A DNA stretch of 64,000 nucleotides from positions 1-64,000 of the forward strand of contig NZ_AMRG01000014.1 in assembly GCF_000299895.1 (NCBI RefSeq), read 5' to 3'. A program made the position numbers and the translations under genes. Below, piece by piece: positions 27,733 through 37,548 of the stretch; position 1 is the first letter of the stretch; each line of letters begins with the position of its first letter. Below the pieces are notes generated by a model. It did no database searches and was not told where the DNA came from. It saw only the letters and a list, made by a program, of their open reading frames with translations. This DNA comes from Idiomarina xiamenensis 10-D-4. Its GTDB lineage: Bacteria; Pseudomonadota; Gammaproteobacteria; Enterobacterales; Alteromonadaceae.

Positions 27733-28796
27733 AACAACGGCTCCAGTAAACCGGCGGTTTCTGCTAAAGCGTAGCTACGATTAGCGATTTGCATGGCCTG
27801 CGCGGCAGCACCTTTGAGCAAGTTGTCGATGGCGACAACCACGATCAGTTGTTGGCCTTGTTGTTGCCAAAACACATCGGCATAAGGGGTACCGGCTACG
27901 TCGTCGATACACGGCGGGTGTTGAAACAGGCGGATCAGCGGTTTGTCGGCATAGGCCTGCTGGAATGCTTGCGCAACCTGGTCGGCACTCACGCCTGCAC
28001 GCAGGCTGACACTGACGGTAGTTAGAATGCCGCGTTTAAAGGCGCCCAAATGTGGGGTAAAAACCACTTCATGGGCTAGGGTTTGCTCGATTTCGGGACG
28101 GTGGCGATGGGTAAAAATGCCATAGGGCTTTAAACTCACTTCGCAAAAACTGGTGTCTGCGCTGGCTTTCCGACCGGCGCCGGAAACACCGCTAACGGCG
28201 TTGATCACGGGTGTGCTCTGGGGCGCCAAATAGTCCGCCCGGGTTAGTGGCAGTAAGGCCAGTGCCGAGGCGGTCGGATAACAACCGGGAATGGCAAACA
28301 AACGCTGCTCGGTGGTGATGGTGGTCCACTCGCTTAACGCGTACAGCGCTTGCGTTAATAAATCAGGATGCTGGTGCGCAAAACCATAGTAAGACGGGTA
28401 CTGCGAAGCATCCTGTAAACGGAAGGCACCGGATAAATCAAATACCTTCAGACCTGCGGCAAGTAATTTTGGGGCCAGCGTCAGGCTGACCTCGTGCGGC
28501 AGCGCGAGAAAAGCGACATCCGTGTCTTTTGCTACCGCAGAGAGTTGTTCGTCCTGCCATACCGTTAACGGTTGTGATAATGGCTGTAGACGAGGGTAAA
28601 GCTGACCGAGATGGCTAGCTTCGGTACGTTCAGAAACAAACGCATGAGAAGTGCGAAAATATGGGTTTTTATGCAATATCTGTAATAGCTCGGCACCGGC
28701 ATAGCCGGCCGCACCGAATACCGCAGCTCTAATGGTAACGTCAGTAGCGCTTGATTTGGCTTGGTTTAACGCAGTTTGAGTCGAAGAAAACACCAT
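27729..28796 (-). CDS. argC: N-acetyl-gamma-glutamyl-phosphate reductase ArgC
   Basis: A 355-residue NADPH-dependent reductase. The nucleotide-binding start RAAVFGAAGYAGAELL, the catalytic-cysteine motif IPGCYPTASALAL and SGVSGAGRKAS are present. The frame can begin at a TTG at 28808, but that codon lies inside a hairpin; the ATG at 28796, which gives MVFSSTQTAL, was chosen. This adds about 27 residues before the conserved core, a modest extension. No clear Shine-Dalgarno sequence is seen. It is the first gene of the arg operon. Confidence 0.93.
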   Translation of the reverse strand: MVFSSTQTALNQAKSSATDVTIRAAVFGAAGYAGAELLQILHKNPYFRTSHAFVSERTEASHLGQLYPRLQPLSQPLTVWQDEQLSAVAKDTDVAFLALPHEVSLTLAPKLLAAGLKVFDLSGAFRLQDASQYPSYYGFAHQHPDLLTQALYALSEWTTITTEQRLFAIPGCYPTASALALLPLTRADYLAPQSTPVINAVSGVSGAGRKASADTSFCEVSLKPYGIFTHRHRPEIEQTLAHEVVFTPHLGAFKRGILTTVSVSLRAGVSADQVAQAFQQAYADKPLIRLFQHPPCIDDVAGTPYADVFWQQQGQQLIVVVAIDNLLKGAAAQAMQIANRSYALAETAGLLEPLL

Positions 28797-28801
28797 GAAA
28801 T

Positions 28802-28836
28802 CGCACAATAACAGCTAAAGATGCTGCTATTGTGCG
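28802..28836 (-). other. Strong hairpin at the argC translation start
   Basis: CGCACAATAACAGC (28802-28815) pairs with GCTGCTATTGTGCG (28823-28836) at 13 of 14 positions around a seven-base loop. In the arg mRNA its foot ends five bases before the argC ATG. No T run follows, so it is not an ordinary terminator. Confidence 0.7.
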
Positions 28837-28845
28837 TGATGCTTT

Positions 28846-28872
28846 TGCATAATTCAACAATAAAAATGCAAA
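28846..28872 (-). promoter_or_regulatory. Possible ArgR operator region
   Basis: On the minus strand, TTTGCATTTTTATTGTTG matches the 18-base ARG-box consensus at about 14 positions, and an adjacent TTGAAT half-site follows. The position upstream of argC is right. Only one box is reasonable, so this is tentative. Confidence 0.35.
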
Positions 28873-28896
28873 AAATGTAGATAAGTATTCTTTTTT

Positions 28897-30141
28897 CTAG
28901 TCGGCCATGTAGTTTTTCGGCAAATCGATGCGTGCGGCACCCGATTCAACCGCCGCCACCGCGACCGCTTTAGCAACCCGTTGACATAGGCGCGGGTCTA
29001 ACGGTTTTGGAATAATGTAGTCTTTACCAAAGTTCAGTTGTTCGACGCCAGCGGCTTTCAAAACACTGTCGGGAACCGACTCTTTGGCTAATTCGCGAAT
29101 CGCTTCCACCGCTGCTATTTTCATTTCGTCGTTGATGGCCTTCGCCCGCACGTCGAGAGCGCCACGGAAAATAAACGGAAAGCACAGTACGTTATTGACC
29201 TGATTGGGATAGTCCGAGCGGCCAGTCGCCATGATCAAATCGTCACGCGTGGCGGCCGCCAATTCGGGTTTGATCTCGGGGTCAGGGTTAGAGCAGGCAA
29301 ACACCACCGGCTTGTCGGCCATCAGTTTTAACGCCGACGGCGGCAGTAAGTCTGGGCCTGAGACGCCAACAAACACATCGGCACCCTGAATGACTTCTTC
29401 TAAGGTGCGTTTGTCGGTGTTATTGGCAAACAAGGCTTTGTATTCGTTCAAGTCGTCGCGACGGGTGTGAATAACGCCTTTAGAATCCAGCATGTAAATA
29501 TTTTCGCGCTGCGCCCCACACTTTATGAGTAACTCCATACAGGCAATTGCCGCTGCGCCAGCACCCATACAGACAATTTTTGCGCTATTTAGGTCTTTAC
29601 CCTGAATCTCTAACGCGTTGAGCATGCCGGCAGCGGTGACAATGGCGGTGCCATGTTGGTCATCGTGAAACACCGGAATGTCACAACGTTCAATCAGCGC
29701 TTTTTCGATTTCGAAGCATTCCGGTGCTTTGATGTCTTCCAAATTGATGCCGCCAAAGGTGTCGGCGATGTTGCTGACGGTATTAATAAAGTCCTGAGTG
29801 GTGCGGTGGCTAACCTCAATATCAATGGCGTCGAGCCCGGCAAAACGTTTAAACAGTAGCGCTTTACCCTCCATAACCGGCTTAGACGGCATCGGACCTA
29901 GGTTACCCAAGCCCAAAATGGCGGTGCCATTGCTGATCACCGCGACCAAATTGCCCTTGGCGGTATATTTATAAACATCGTCGGCGTTTTGGGCGATAGC
30001 ACGGACGGGTTCAGCAACCCCGGGGCTGTAAGCCAAGGCCAGATCTTTACTGGTTTCGGCTGGCTTACTGATTTCGACGGTAATTTTTCCAGGTTTGGGG
30101 TGAGCGTGGTAATCCAGTGCCTGCTGGCGGAAGTCGGTCAT
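28897..30141 (-). CDS. NAD(P)-dependent malic enzyme, short MaeB-like form
   Basis: A 414-residue enzyme that decarboxylates malate to pyruvate with reduction of NAD(P). The N-terminal [43 protein letters not shown] (partly shown) and [15 protein letters not shown] segments define the family. The nucleotide fold is at [13 protein letters not shown]. coli MaeB carries an extra phosphotransacetylase-like C-terminal domain; it is absent here. The gene is separated from rpmE by a terminator and is probably transcribed alone. Confidence 0.92.
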   Translation of the reverse strand: MTDFRQQALDYHAHPKPGKITVEISKPAETSKDLALAYSPGVAEPVRAIAQNADDVYKYTAKGNLVAVISNGTAILGLGNLGPMPSKPVMEGKALLFKRFAGLDAIDIEVSHRTTQDFINTVSNIADTFGGINLEDIKAPECFEIEKALIERCDIPVFHDDQHGTAIVTAAGMLNALEIQGKDLNSAKIVCMGAGAAAIACMELLIKCGAQRENIYMLDSKGVIHTRRDDLNEYKALFANNTDKRTLEEVIQGADVFVGVSGPDLLPPSALKLMADKPVVFACSNPDPEIKPELAAATRDDLIMATGRSDYPNQVNNVLCFPFIFRGALDVRAKAINDEMKIAAVEAIRELAKESVPDSVLKAAGVEQLNFGKDYIIPKPLDPRLCQRVAKAVAVAAVESGAARIDLPKNYMAD

Positions 30142-30357
30142 AATAGGTTCACCTTCACTGCGGGTCGGCAGTGCTTAAATGTTAGTCACTGACAACGATA
30201 TTTGTTACTTAACCCGTAATTGTAACTGTTTGATTTGATTTAACACATCTTACCTGCCTTAAAAAGGCCTCGCGAGATCGAATAAATTGTTAGGGTGTGT
30301 AAAATAACACCATGACAAGATGCTTAAACCATAGGGGTTAGACTAATAAGAGGCAAT
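30142..30357. other. Intergenic region upstream of the malic enzyme gene
   Basis: No reading frame or RNA gene is recognised. The stretch should hold the malic enzyme promoter, but no convincing -10/-35 pair was found. Confidence 0.4.
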
Positions 30358-30386
30358 AAAAAAGGCGCCTTTTGGCGCCTTTTTTA
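30358..30386. terminator. Rho-independent terminator of rpmE
   Basis: GGCGCC-TTTT-GGCGCC (30364-30379), with A and T tracts on either side, lies about 50 bases past the rpmE stop. Confidence 0.9.
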
Positions 30387-30433
30387 CAGAAAACTGAGCA
30401 ACAGCATATTTTGCTGCTCGCTGCGGAGCTAAC

Positions 30434-30646
30434 TTATTTTGATTTGATAGCGCCGAAACGTTTCTTAAATTTGTCCACACGACCGCCGGTGTCCATAACA
30501 CGCTGTTTACCGGTGTAGAATGGGTGACACTCAGAGCATACGTCGACGTGCAGGTCTTCGGTACGCGTTGAACGTGTTTCGAAGCTGTGGCCACAAGAGC
30601 AGGTCACTTGGATGGCTTCGTACTTAGGATGAATACCTTGTTTCAT
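30434..30646 (-). CDS. rpmE: Ribosomal protein bL31
   Basis: A 70-residue large-subunit protein. The zinc-binding cysteines are visible as CSC near residue 16 and CSEC near residue 37, so this is the zinc-containing RpmE form rather than the zinc-independent YkgM-type paralogue. [12 protein letters not shown] at the start and [20 protein letters not shown] are conserved. The gene is divergent from priA, the usual arrangement in Gammaproteobacteria, and ends at a strong terminator. Confidence 0.97.
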   Translation of the reverse strand: MKQGIHPKYEAIQVTCSCGHSFETRSTRTEDLHVDVCSECHPFYTGKQRVMDTGGRVDKFKKRFGAIKSK

Positions 30647-30908
30647 AGGGGTAACCTCAAGTTAGGCCGCATCGCTATCTGGTCGCTGAACGCCAGACAC
30701 CATACGTAAAAGTATCAATAACAAACACCGGGCTAAATGACTAAGCATGACAGTATCAGCTTAAAAAAGCAGCGGCATTTAAGAGCGGCGCATCATACTC
30801 GATCAAGCGCTAATGATCAAGCGCCTTGCTGTCGCCGATGTGGTGCCGTGTTCACCGCTTGACGCTGTTTGCTTGCACGCAGCGCTAATGCACCGCAAAA
30901 TAGCCGCT

Positions 30909-33101
30909 ATGACTGCTGATACTCGCATTATACGGGTGGCGTTGCCCGTCCCACTTGCACAACTGTATGACTACGACTTGCCACTGGCGCAGGATATCGT
31001 GGTCGGTGCACGGCTGCGTGTGCCTTTCGGGCAGCGACAGCTGGTTGGCATCTGTATGGCCGACCAGGTCGATGCCGAGGGCGAGTTTCAGCGTAAGCCC
31101 GCGTTGGCGGTCATCGACGACCAGCCCTTGTGGCCGCAACCGATTTGGCAGTTGCTCAATTGGGCCGCGGGCTACTATTGTCATGCGTTGGGCGATGCCT
31201 TGGCGCACGCCATGCCGGTGCTGCTGCGTAAGGGCGAAGCCGCCGCCTATCAAAGTCAGCGTTATTACCGTTTGAGCGAAGCCGGTGAAGACATTGACAT
31301 TAATGCGCTTAAGCGCGCGCCACAGCAACAGCGTTTGCTCAATGCGCTACGTCAAGGGCCATTGAGTAGCGCGCAAATCAATGCTACTGACGAGGGCTTT
31401 AGTGCCGCGGCTCTGCGCGCGTTACAAGAAAAAGGCTGGGTGCATGCCGAGCAACGCAGCCGACGTGCGCCGAGCTGGCAGCTGCAGCAGGCCGAAGCGC
31501 CGTTACCACTCAATAAAGAACAGGCGATTGCGGTGGCGGCGATCAATCGTGCTAGCGGCGCCGCCACCTATTTGCTTGAGGGTGTGACCGGTAGCGGTAA
31601 AACTGAAGTGTACTTGCAAGCCATGGCCGAGGTTTTGGCGCGCGGTCAGCAGGTGCTGTTGTTGGTGCCCGAAATCGGCTTAACGCCACAAACTTTGGCG
31701 CGCATGCAAGCACGCTTTGCGGTACCGATCGTGATGTTGCATTCGGGGCTAACCGACCGTGAGCGCTTAGATGCTTGGTTGGACGCTCGCGATGGTGGTG
31801 CGGCCATCGTGGTTGGTACTCGTTCGGCGATTTTTACGCCGTGTCAGCGCTTGGGCATGATCATCATCGACGAAGAACACGATGCGTCGTTTAAACAGCA
31901 AGATGGTTTTCGCTACAACGCCCGCGATTTAGCCGTAAAACGCGCTCAATTAGAGCAAGTGCCGTTGCTGTTGGGGTCGGCCACGCCGTCGCTAGAAAGT
32001 TTAGAAAACGCGCGTCAGCAGCGCTATCACTGGTTGCAATTGAAGCAACGCGCTGGTGGTGCCAAGGCGGTTAAGCACCGTGTTATCGATCTAAAGCAGC
32101 AACCGTTAGAGGCGGGTTTGTCGACGCCACTATTAACGCTGATGCAAACCACCCTTGATAAGGGCGAGCAAGTACTGCTGTTCTTAAATCGTCGTGGCTA
32201 TGCACCGGCGTTGATGTGTCACGAATGTGGTTGGTTGGCGCAATGCCCACGTTGTGATGCCTACTTTACCGTGCACCAACAACTGGGCCTGTTGCAATGC
32301 CACCATTGCGGCACCCAACGACCGTTACCGCGCCAGTGCCATGATTGTGGTTCGACGCAATTGGTCGGCCGCGGTGTTGGCACCGAGCAATTAGAACAGG
32401 TGTTGAGCAAACGCTTTCCCGACCATCCGGTGTTACGCATTGACCGCGACAGCACTCGCCGCAAAGGCGAGTTAGACAAACATTTACAAGCCGCCACCGA
32501 GGCTCGCTACCCGATCTTGCTGGGTACACAGATGCTAGCGAAGGGACACCATTTTCCACAAGTCACCTTGGTGGCCTTGTTGGATGTTGATGCTGCCTTA
32601 TACAGCGCCGACTTCCGCGCACCGGAGCGGCTCGGACAATTATATACCCAGGTTGCGGGGCGCGCCGGGCGTGCTGAGAAAGCCGGTATGGTGGTGTTGC
32701 AAACCCACCATCCAGAACACGATTTAATTCAAGATCTGATTAATAACGGTTATGGCCATTTTGCCCTGACTAGCCTGCAAGAGCGTCAGCAAGCGGCGTT
32801 GCCGCCCTGCAGTCATTTGGCCTTGTTTCGCGCCGAAGGCATGCAGCGCGAACAAGTGATTGCGGCGTTAGACGCGCTCAGTGCGCAGTTACCCACGCAC
32901 CCGCAAGTGCAAGTGCTGGGGCCGTTACCGGCATTGATGGAACGGAAAGCCGGACGTTACCGTTATCAACTATTATTGCAATGCGAGCAGCGCGCGATTC
33001 GACAACAGTTACTGCAACACGTACTACCCACGTTGGCGCGTTTACCGGAATTACGCAAAGTGCGCTGGTCACTGGATATTGACCCGCAAGATTTCAGTTA
33101 A
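30909..33101 (+). CDS. priA: Primosomal replication helicase PriA
   Basis: A 730-residue 3'-5' helicase that restarts collapsed replication forks. The N-terminal DNA-binding domain starts IIRVALPVPLAQLYDY. The helicase core has Walker A GVTGSGKTEVY and the DEEH box. Eight cysteines in the region CHECGWLAQCPRC...CHHCGTQ...CHDCGS bind zinc. The frame extends upstream to 30813, but ATG at 30909 gives the family length (about 732) and start. It is divergent from rpmE. Confidence 0.95.
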   Translation: MTADTRIIRVALPVPLAQLYDYDLPLAQDIVVGARLRVPFGQRQLVGICMADQVDAEGEFQRKPALAVIDDQPLWPQPIWQLLNWAAGYYCHALGDALAHAMPVLLRKGEAAAYQSQRYYRLSEAGEDIDINALKRAPQQQRLLNALRQGPLSSAQINATDEGFSAAALRALQEKGWVHAEQRSRRAPSWQLQQAEAPLPLNKEQAIAVAAINRASGAATYLLEGVTGSGKTEVYLQAMAEVLARGQQVLLLVPEIGLTPQTLARMQARFAVPIVMLHSGLTDRERLDAWLDARDGGAAIVVGTRSAIFTPCQRLGMIIIDEEHDASFKQQDGFRYNARDLAVKRAQLEQVPLLLGSATPSLESLENARQQRYHWLQLKQRAGGAKAVKHRVIDLKQQPLEAGLSTPLLTLMQTTLDKGEQVLLFLNRRGYAPALMCHECGWLAQCPRCDAYFTVHQQLGLLQCHHCGTQRPLPRQCHDCGSTQLVGRGVGTEQLEQVLSKRFPDHPVLRIDRDSTRRKGELDKHLQAATEARYPILLGTQMLAKGHHFPQVTLVALLDVDAALYSADFRAPERLGQLYTQVAGRAGRAEKAGMVVLQTHHPEHDLIQDLINNGYGHFALTSLQERQQAALPPCSHLALFRAEGMQREQVIAALDALSAQLPTHPQVQVLGPLPALMERKAGRYRYQLLLQCEQRAIRQQLLQHVLPTLARLPELRKVRWSLDIDPQDFS

Positions 33102-33224
33102 CGTCACGGTTTTTTTTATTGAGCCGAGCGATTACACTATAGCCTTACCCAAATTGACTGCGCCCGCAGTGTTTTTTCGCCGTTGTTAACGTTATTCATC
33201 GTTTTTAATTAGGTAGTCGCGTCC

Positions 33225-34967
33225 ATGAAAGAAGCATTACAACAGTTGCTGACTCAAGCCGTTGAGCAGTTAAAAGTCTCGCAAGTGATCCCCGCCGATA
33301 GTCAACCGCGGATCCAGCTAGACCGACCACGCGACAAAAGCCACGGCGATTTTGCCAGCAATTTAGCGTTGATGTTGGCAAAAACGGCGAAAATGAATCC
33401 GCGCGCGTTAGCCGAGCAATTGATCGCCGCCTTACCGGCCAATGACTTGATCGCTAAAGCCGACATTGCCGGTCCCGGTTTTATTAACTTCACCATTAGT
33501 CAACAACAGCTATTGGGGCAATTGCAGGCGGCCTATGCCAGTCAACGCTTGAACGTCGAATTGAGCGCTGAACCGGATTGCGTGGTGATTGATTACTCGT
33601 CACCAAACTTAGCTAAAGAAATGCACGTTGGTCATTTGCGCTCGACCATCATCGGCGATGCGGTGTCGCGTACGTTGGAGTTTCTGGGCCATCAGGTCAT
33701 TCGCCAGAATCACGTTGGCGATTGGGGCACCCAGTTTGGCATGTTGCTGGCGCATATGGAGGAATTAGATGCCAGCGATAGCCAGTGGCAGTTAAGTAAC
33801 CTAGAGACCTTTTACAAAGCAGCGAAAAAGCGTTTTGATGAAAGCGAAACCTTTGCCGACCGTGCGCGGCAGTTGGTGGTATCGTTGCAATCCGGCGACC
33901 AATATTGCAATCAGCTATGGCAGCAGTTTATCGACATCTCGCTGAGTCACTGCCAAGAGGTCTATGACCGTCTGGGCGTTAAGCTGACTCGCGCCGACGT
34001 GATGGCGGAAAGCGCTTATAACGATAAGCTGGCGGGGGTGATTGAACATTTACGCGAGCGCGGCTTATTGGTCGAAGACCAAGGCGCGCAATGTGTATTT
34101 TTAGACGAGTTCAAAGGTAAAGACGGCGAGCCGCTGCCGGTTATCGTGCAGAAAAAGGGCGGTGGTTACTTGTATGCCACCACCGACTTAGCGGCCATCG
34201 AATATCGTCAAAAACAATTGGGCGGTACGCGTCTATTGTATTTTGTCGACCAACGCCAAAGTTTGCATTTCCAGCAAATTTTCACCTTAGCGCGTAAAGC
34301 TGGCTTTGTTGAGGGCGAACTGGATATTGAACATTTAGCCTTTGGCATGGTGTTGGGCAAAGATGGCAAGCCATTCAAAAGCCGTGATGGCGGCGTCACC
34401 AAGTTAGCCGACTTGTTGGACGAAGCGCAGCGCCGCGCGTTAACTCTGTTGCAGCAAAAAGACAACGAGCTCAGCCCCGCGCAGCAGCAACATGTGGCCG
34501 AAGTGGTGGGTATTAGCTCGGTGAAGTACGCCGATTTATCAAAAAACCGCACCAGCGACTACATGTTTGATTGGGACACCATGCTCAGTTTTGAGGGTAA
34601 TACTGCACCGTATTTGCTGTACGCCTTTACCCGGGTACGCAGTGTGTTCGAAAAAGCGGGTATTGATATGGCTGAAGTGCCGGGTGAAATCATCCTTGAG
34701 CATGAAAAAGAACAGGCGTTGGCTAACCAGTTGGTGAAGTTTAATGAGACGCTGCAAAGCGTCGCTAATAAGTGTATGCCGCACTTTTTATGCGGCTACT
34801 TATTTGACTTAGCCGGCGCCTTTTCTAGCTTTTACGAGCATTGCCCGATCCTGAACCAAGATGACGCGGCGTTGCGTAATAGCCGCTTAAAATTGTCGGC
34901 GTTGACCGCCCGTACGTTGCAGCAGGGCTTAGCGTTGCTGGGTATCGATACGCTAGAGAAGATGTAA
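33225..34967 (+). CDS. argS: Arginyl-tRNA synthetase
   Basis: A 580-residue class I synthetase. The ATP-binding HIGH-like motif is [15 protein letters not shown]. In place of KMSKS there is [10 protein letters not shown], as in many bacterial ArgS proteins. DYSSPN and the C-terminal DALR domain ([16 protein letters not shown]...) are complete. The length is normal. It is followed ten bases later by ftsN and then hslVU, an order widespread in Gammaproteobacteria. Confidence 0.96.
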   Translation: MKEALQQLLTQAVEQLKVSQVIPADSQPRIQLDRPRDKSHGDFASNLALMLAKTAKMNPRALAEQLIAALPANDLIAKADIAGPGFINFTISQQQLLGQLQAAYASQRLNVELSAEPDCVVIDYSSPNLAKEMHVGHLRSTIIGDAVSRTLEFLGHQVIRQNHVGDWGTQFGMLLAHMEELDASDSQWQLSNLETFYKAAKKRFDESETFADRARQLVVSLQSGDQYCNQLWQQFIDISLSHCQEVYDRLGVKLTRADVMAESAYNDKLAGVIEHLRERGLLVEDQGAQCVFLDEFKGKDGEPLPVIVQKKGGGYLYATTDLAAIEYRQKQLGGTRLLYFVDQRQSLHFQQIFTLARKAGFVEGELDIEHLAFGMVLGKDGKPFKSRDGGVTKLADLLDEAQRRALTLLQQKDNELSPAQQQHVAEVVGISSVKYADLSKNRTSDYMFDWDTMLSFEGNTAPYLLYAFTRVRSVFEKAGIDMAEVPGEIILEHEKEQALANQLVKFNETLQSVANKCMPHFLCGYLFDLAGAFSSFYEHCPILNQDDAALRNSRLKLSALTARTLQQGLALLGIDTLEKM

Positions 34968-34976
34968 AGGAAGTTT

Positions 34977-35549
34977 ATGGATTACGTCAATCGCAAGCGG
35001 CCGCAACCGAAAAAGGGAGCTGGCAAGGGCAAAGGCAAACGCGGTGCTGCCGCAAAAGCGAACACGCAGAAAGTCGCTAAGCCGGTGCCTTGGCTGATTG
35101 TTATCTTAGCGTTGGTGTTGATCGGAGGGTTTGCCTACCTGCTGTATCAGATTAACGGTAAGGGTGAAGAAAAAGCCGCTGCGCAAAAGCTGGATACCAG
35201 CAAACAAGCGATTGACCAGTTGCCCGAGCTGCCAGAAGAACGTTGGCAGTACATTGAAGAGCTGGAAAATAAAGAAGTACAGGTTGATGTTCCTGAGTTG
35301 CAAGCGGGGCCACCGAAACTGATGCAATGTGGCTCGTTTCGTAGTCAATCTGACGCTGAGTCTTTGCGTGCGCGCATTGCTATGGTCGGGCTAGAGTCAC
35401 AGGTGCGCGCCTCGGAGGGCAGCAATGGCCGTTGGTATCGGGTGATTTTAGGCCCCTACGAGACTAAACGTGCGGCCGAGCGTGACCGGCATAAGCTACA
35501 GCGCTCGCAAGTCTTCGGTTGTGCTATCTGGAACTGGAATCTGGATTAA
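34977..35549 (+). CDS. ftsN: Cell division protein FtsN (SPOR domain)
   Basis: A 190-residue bitopic membrane protein that activates septal peptidoglycan synthesis. A short lysine-rich cytoplasmic tail (DYVNRKRPQPKKG, then many K/G/A) precedes one membrane helix (about residues 41-59). A periplasmic segment with EERWQYIEELEN, resembling the essential FtsN peptide, follows. The C-terminal SPOR domain (KLMQCGSFRSQSDAESLRARI...WYRVILGPYETK) is intact. The linker is short compared with E. coli FtsN (about 320 residues). The position between argS and hslVU supports the name. Confidence 0.9.
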   Translation: MDYVNRKRPQPKKGAGKGKGKRGAAAKANTQKVAKPVPWLIVILALVLIGGFAYLLYQINGKGEEKAAAQKLDTSKQAIDQLPELPEERWQYIEELENKEVQVDVPELQAGPPKLMQCGSFRSQSDAESLRARIAMVGLESQVRASEGSNGRWYRVILGPYETKRAAERDRHKLQRSQVFGCAIWNWNLD

Positions 35550-35648
35550 GCGCTTTTACGGCGGTTAACGTGATTGACCGTTGAAAAAGCACTAACGCAT
35601 CCTCATGTTGAGAGTAAAGCAGCCGCCTTTGGCGGTGAGGATAGCATT

Positions 35649-36206
35649 TTGACTACGATAGTATCTGTACGCCGCGGCGATACCGTTGCCATTGGCGGTG
35701 ACGGTCAAGTCTCGCTCGGTAACACCGTGATGAAAGGCAATGCGCGCAAGGTGCGTCGTTTATATGGCGACCGTGTGCTAGCTGGATTTGCCGGTGGCAC
35801 TGCCGACGCATTCACGTTGTTTGAACGTTTTGAAGCCAAACTGGAACAGCACCAAGGCCATCTGATGAAGGCGGCGGTGGAGCTGGCTAAAGATTGGCGT
35901 ACCGACCGCGCATTACGGCGTCTAGAAGCGCTGCTTGCAGTTGCCGACAAACACACCTCACTGATCATTACCGGTAACGGCGATGTGGTACAGCCGGAAA
36001 TGGACTTAATTGCCATTGGTTCCGGCGGTCCGTATGCGCAATCCGCCGCACGTGCGCTGTTAGAAAACACCGATTTGGGTGCCGCCGAAATTACCCAAAA
36101 AGCGCTGACCATCGCTGGTGATATTTGCGTATACACCAACGGCTATCAAACCATTGAAACGACCGAGTCGGTTGCCGCCGATCCGCTCAGTAAACGGGAG
36201 TCCTAA
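35649..36206 (+). CDS. hslV: HslV protease subunit, TTG start
   Basis: The threonine protease subunit of HslUV. The catalytic Thr must follow the initiator Met. The frame runs from 35574, but only the TTG at 35649 gives [11 protein letters not shown], and GGTGAGG lies about eight bases upstream, so this start is used (about 185 residues). GDGQVSLG, the [17 protein letters not shown] segment and the closing Ile-rich region are normal. The stop lies one base before hslU. Confidence 0.95.
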   Translation: MTTIVSVRRGDTVAIGGDGQVSLGNTVMKGNARKVRRLYGDRVLAGFAGGTADAFTLFERFEAKLEQHQGHLMKAAVELAKDWRTDRALRRLEALLAVADKHTSLIITGNGDVVQPEMDLIAIGSGGPYAQSAARALLENTDLGAAEITQKALTIAGDICVYTNGYQTIETTESVAADPLSKRES

Positions 36207-36207
36207 G

Positions 36208-37548
36208 ATGTCGAACATGACCCCAAAAGAAATTGTTCACGAACTAAATCGTCACATTGTTGGCCAAGATAAGGCTAAGCGTTCGGTCGCGGTGGCGTTG
36301 CGTAACCGCTGGCGGCGGATGCAGTTAGATGATGAACTCAGACCGGAAGTTACGCCTAAGAATATTTTGATGATCGGCCCTACCGGTGTCGGTAAAACCG
36401 AGATCGCGCGACGTTTAGCAAAACTGGCGCGCGCGCCGTTTATTAAGGTGGAAGCGACTAAGTTTACCGAAGTGGGTTATGTCGGTAAGGAAGTTGAGTC
36501 GATCATTCGTGATTTGATGGACGCGGCGGTTAAACAAACCCGCGAGCAAATGATGGAGAAAGTTCGCTTTCGCGCCGAAGAAGCTGCCGAAGAGCGCATT
36601 TTAGATGTGCTGTTACCACCGGCAAAACGCGGTTGGGGCAACGGCGACAGCGAGTCGGATAGCGACGAGCAGAAGCATAGCCGCCAAGTGTTTCGAAAAA
36701 AACTGCGTGAAGGTCAGTTAAACGAAAAAGAAATCGAAATCGACGTCGCCATGCCGCAAATGGGGGTGGAGATCATGGCGCCGCCGGGCATGGAAGAAAT
36801 GACGAATCAGCTGCAGAGTATGTTCCAGAATCTCGGCAGCGATAAAACCAAGTCGCGTAAATTGAAAATTAAAGACGCGATGAAGCTGTTGATTGAAGAA
36901 GAAGCGGCCAAGTTGCTGAACCCCGAAGAAGTCAAAGAAGCGGCGATTGAGTCGGTCGAGCAAAACGGCATCGTGTTTTTAGATGAAGTCGATAAAATTT
37001 GTAAGCGCGGCGATAGCAGCGGCCCCGATGTCTCGCGTGAAGGCGTGCAACGTGACTTACTGCCATTGGTTGAGGGCACTACCGTTAATACCAAACACGG
37101 TATGGTAAAAACCGACCATATTTTGTTTATTGCATCGGGTGCGTTTCAGATGAGCAAGCCGTCGGACTTGATCCCGGAATTACAGGGGCGTTTGCCGATT
37201 CGGGTGGAATTAGATGCGTTAACGACCGCTGACTTTGTGCGCATTTTGACCGAGCCCAAGGCCTCTTTAACAGCGCAATATATCGCCCTGATGAAAACCG
37301 AAGGCGTCGATATCAGCTTTACCGACGATGGTATTCAGCGTATCGCCGAAACCGCTTTTCAGGTCAACGAAAGTACCGAAAACATCGGCGCACGCCGTTT
37401 GCATACGGTATTAGAACGTTTGATGGAAGAGTTGTCGTTTGACGCTAGCGAGCGTGATGGCGAGGCCATTACTATCGATGCCGCTTATGTTGATAAGTAC
37501 TTAGGTGAGTTAGCGGCCGACGAGGATTTGAGCCGCTTTATCCTGTAA
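36208..37548 (+). CDS. hslU: HslU AAA+ unfoldase subunit
   Basis: The 446-residue ATPase that unfolds substrates and feeds HslV. It starts [20 protein letters not shown] at an ATG preceded by CGGGAG; a longer frame overlapping hslV was rejected. Walker A is [13 protein letters not shown] and Walker B is FLDEVDKI. The I-domain lies between them (about residues 110-235). The C-terminal RFIL tail, which docks into HslV, is present. Its end overlaps the opposite-strand EAL gene by 11 bases. Confidence 0.96.
   Translation: MSNMTPKEIVHELNRHIVGQDKAKRSVAVALRNRWRRMQLDDELRPEVTPKNILMIGPTGVGKTEIARRLAKLARAPFIKVEATKFTEVGYVGKEVESIIRDLMDAAVKQTREQMMEKVRFRAEEAAEERILDVLLPPAKRGWGNGDSESDSDEQKHSRQVFRKKLREGQLNEKEIEIDVAMPQMGVEIMAPPGMEEMTNQLQSMFQNLGSDKTKSRKLKIKDAMKLLIEEEAAKLLNPEEVKEAAIESVEQNGIVFLDEVDKICKRGDSSGPDVSREGVQRDLLPLVEGTTVNTKHGMVKTDHILFIASGAFQMSKPSDLIPELQGRLPIRVELDALTTADFVRILTEPKASLTAQYIALMKTEGVDISFTDDGIQRIAETAFQVNESTENIGARRLHTVLERLMEELSFDASERDGEAITIDAAYVDKYLGELAADEDLSRFIL

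Noticed and set aside
30813-30908. Extended PriA N-terminus
   Set aside because: The extra 32 residues are not like PriA, and the ATG at 30909 gives the normal length.
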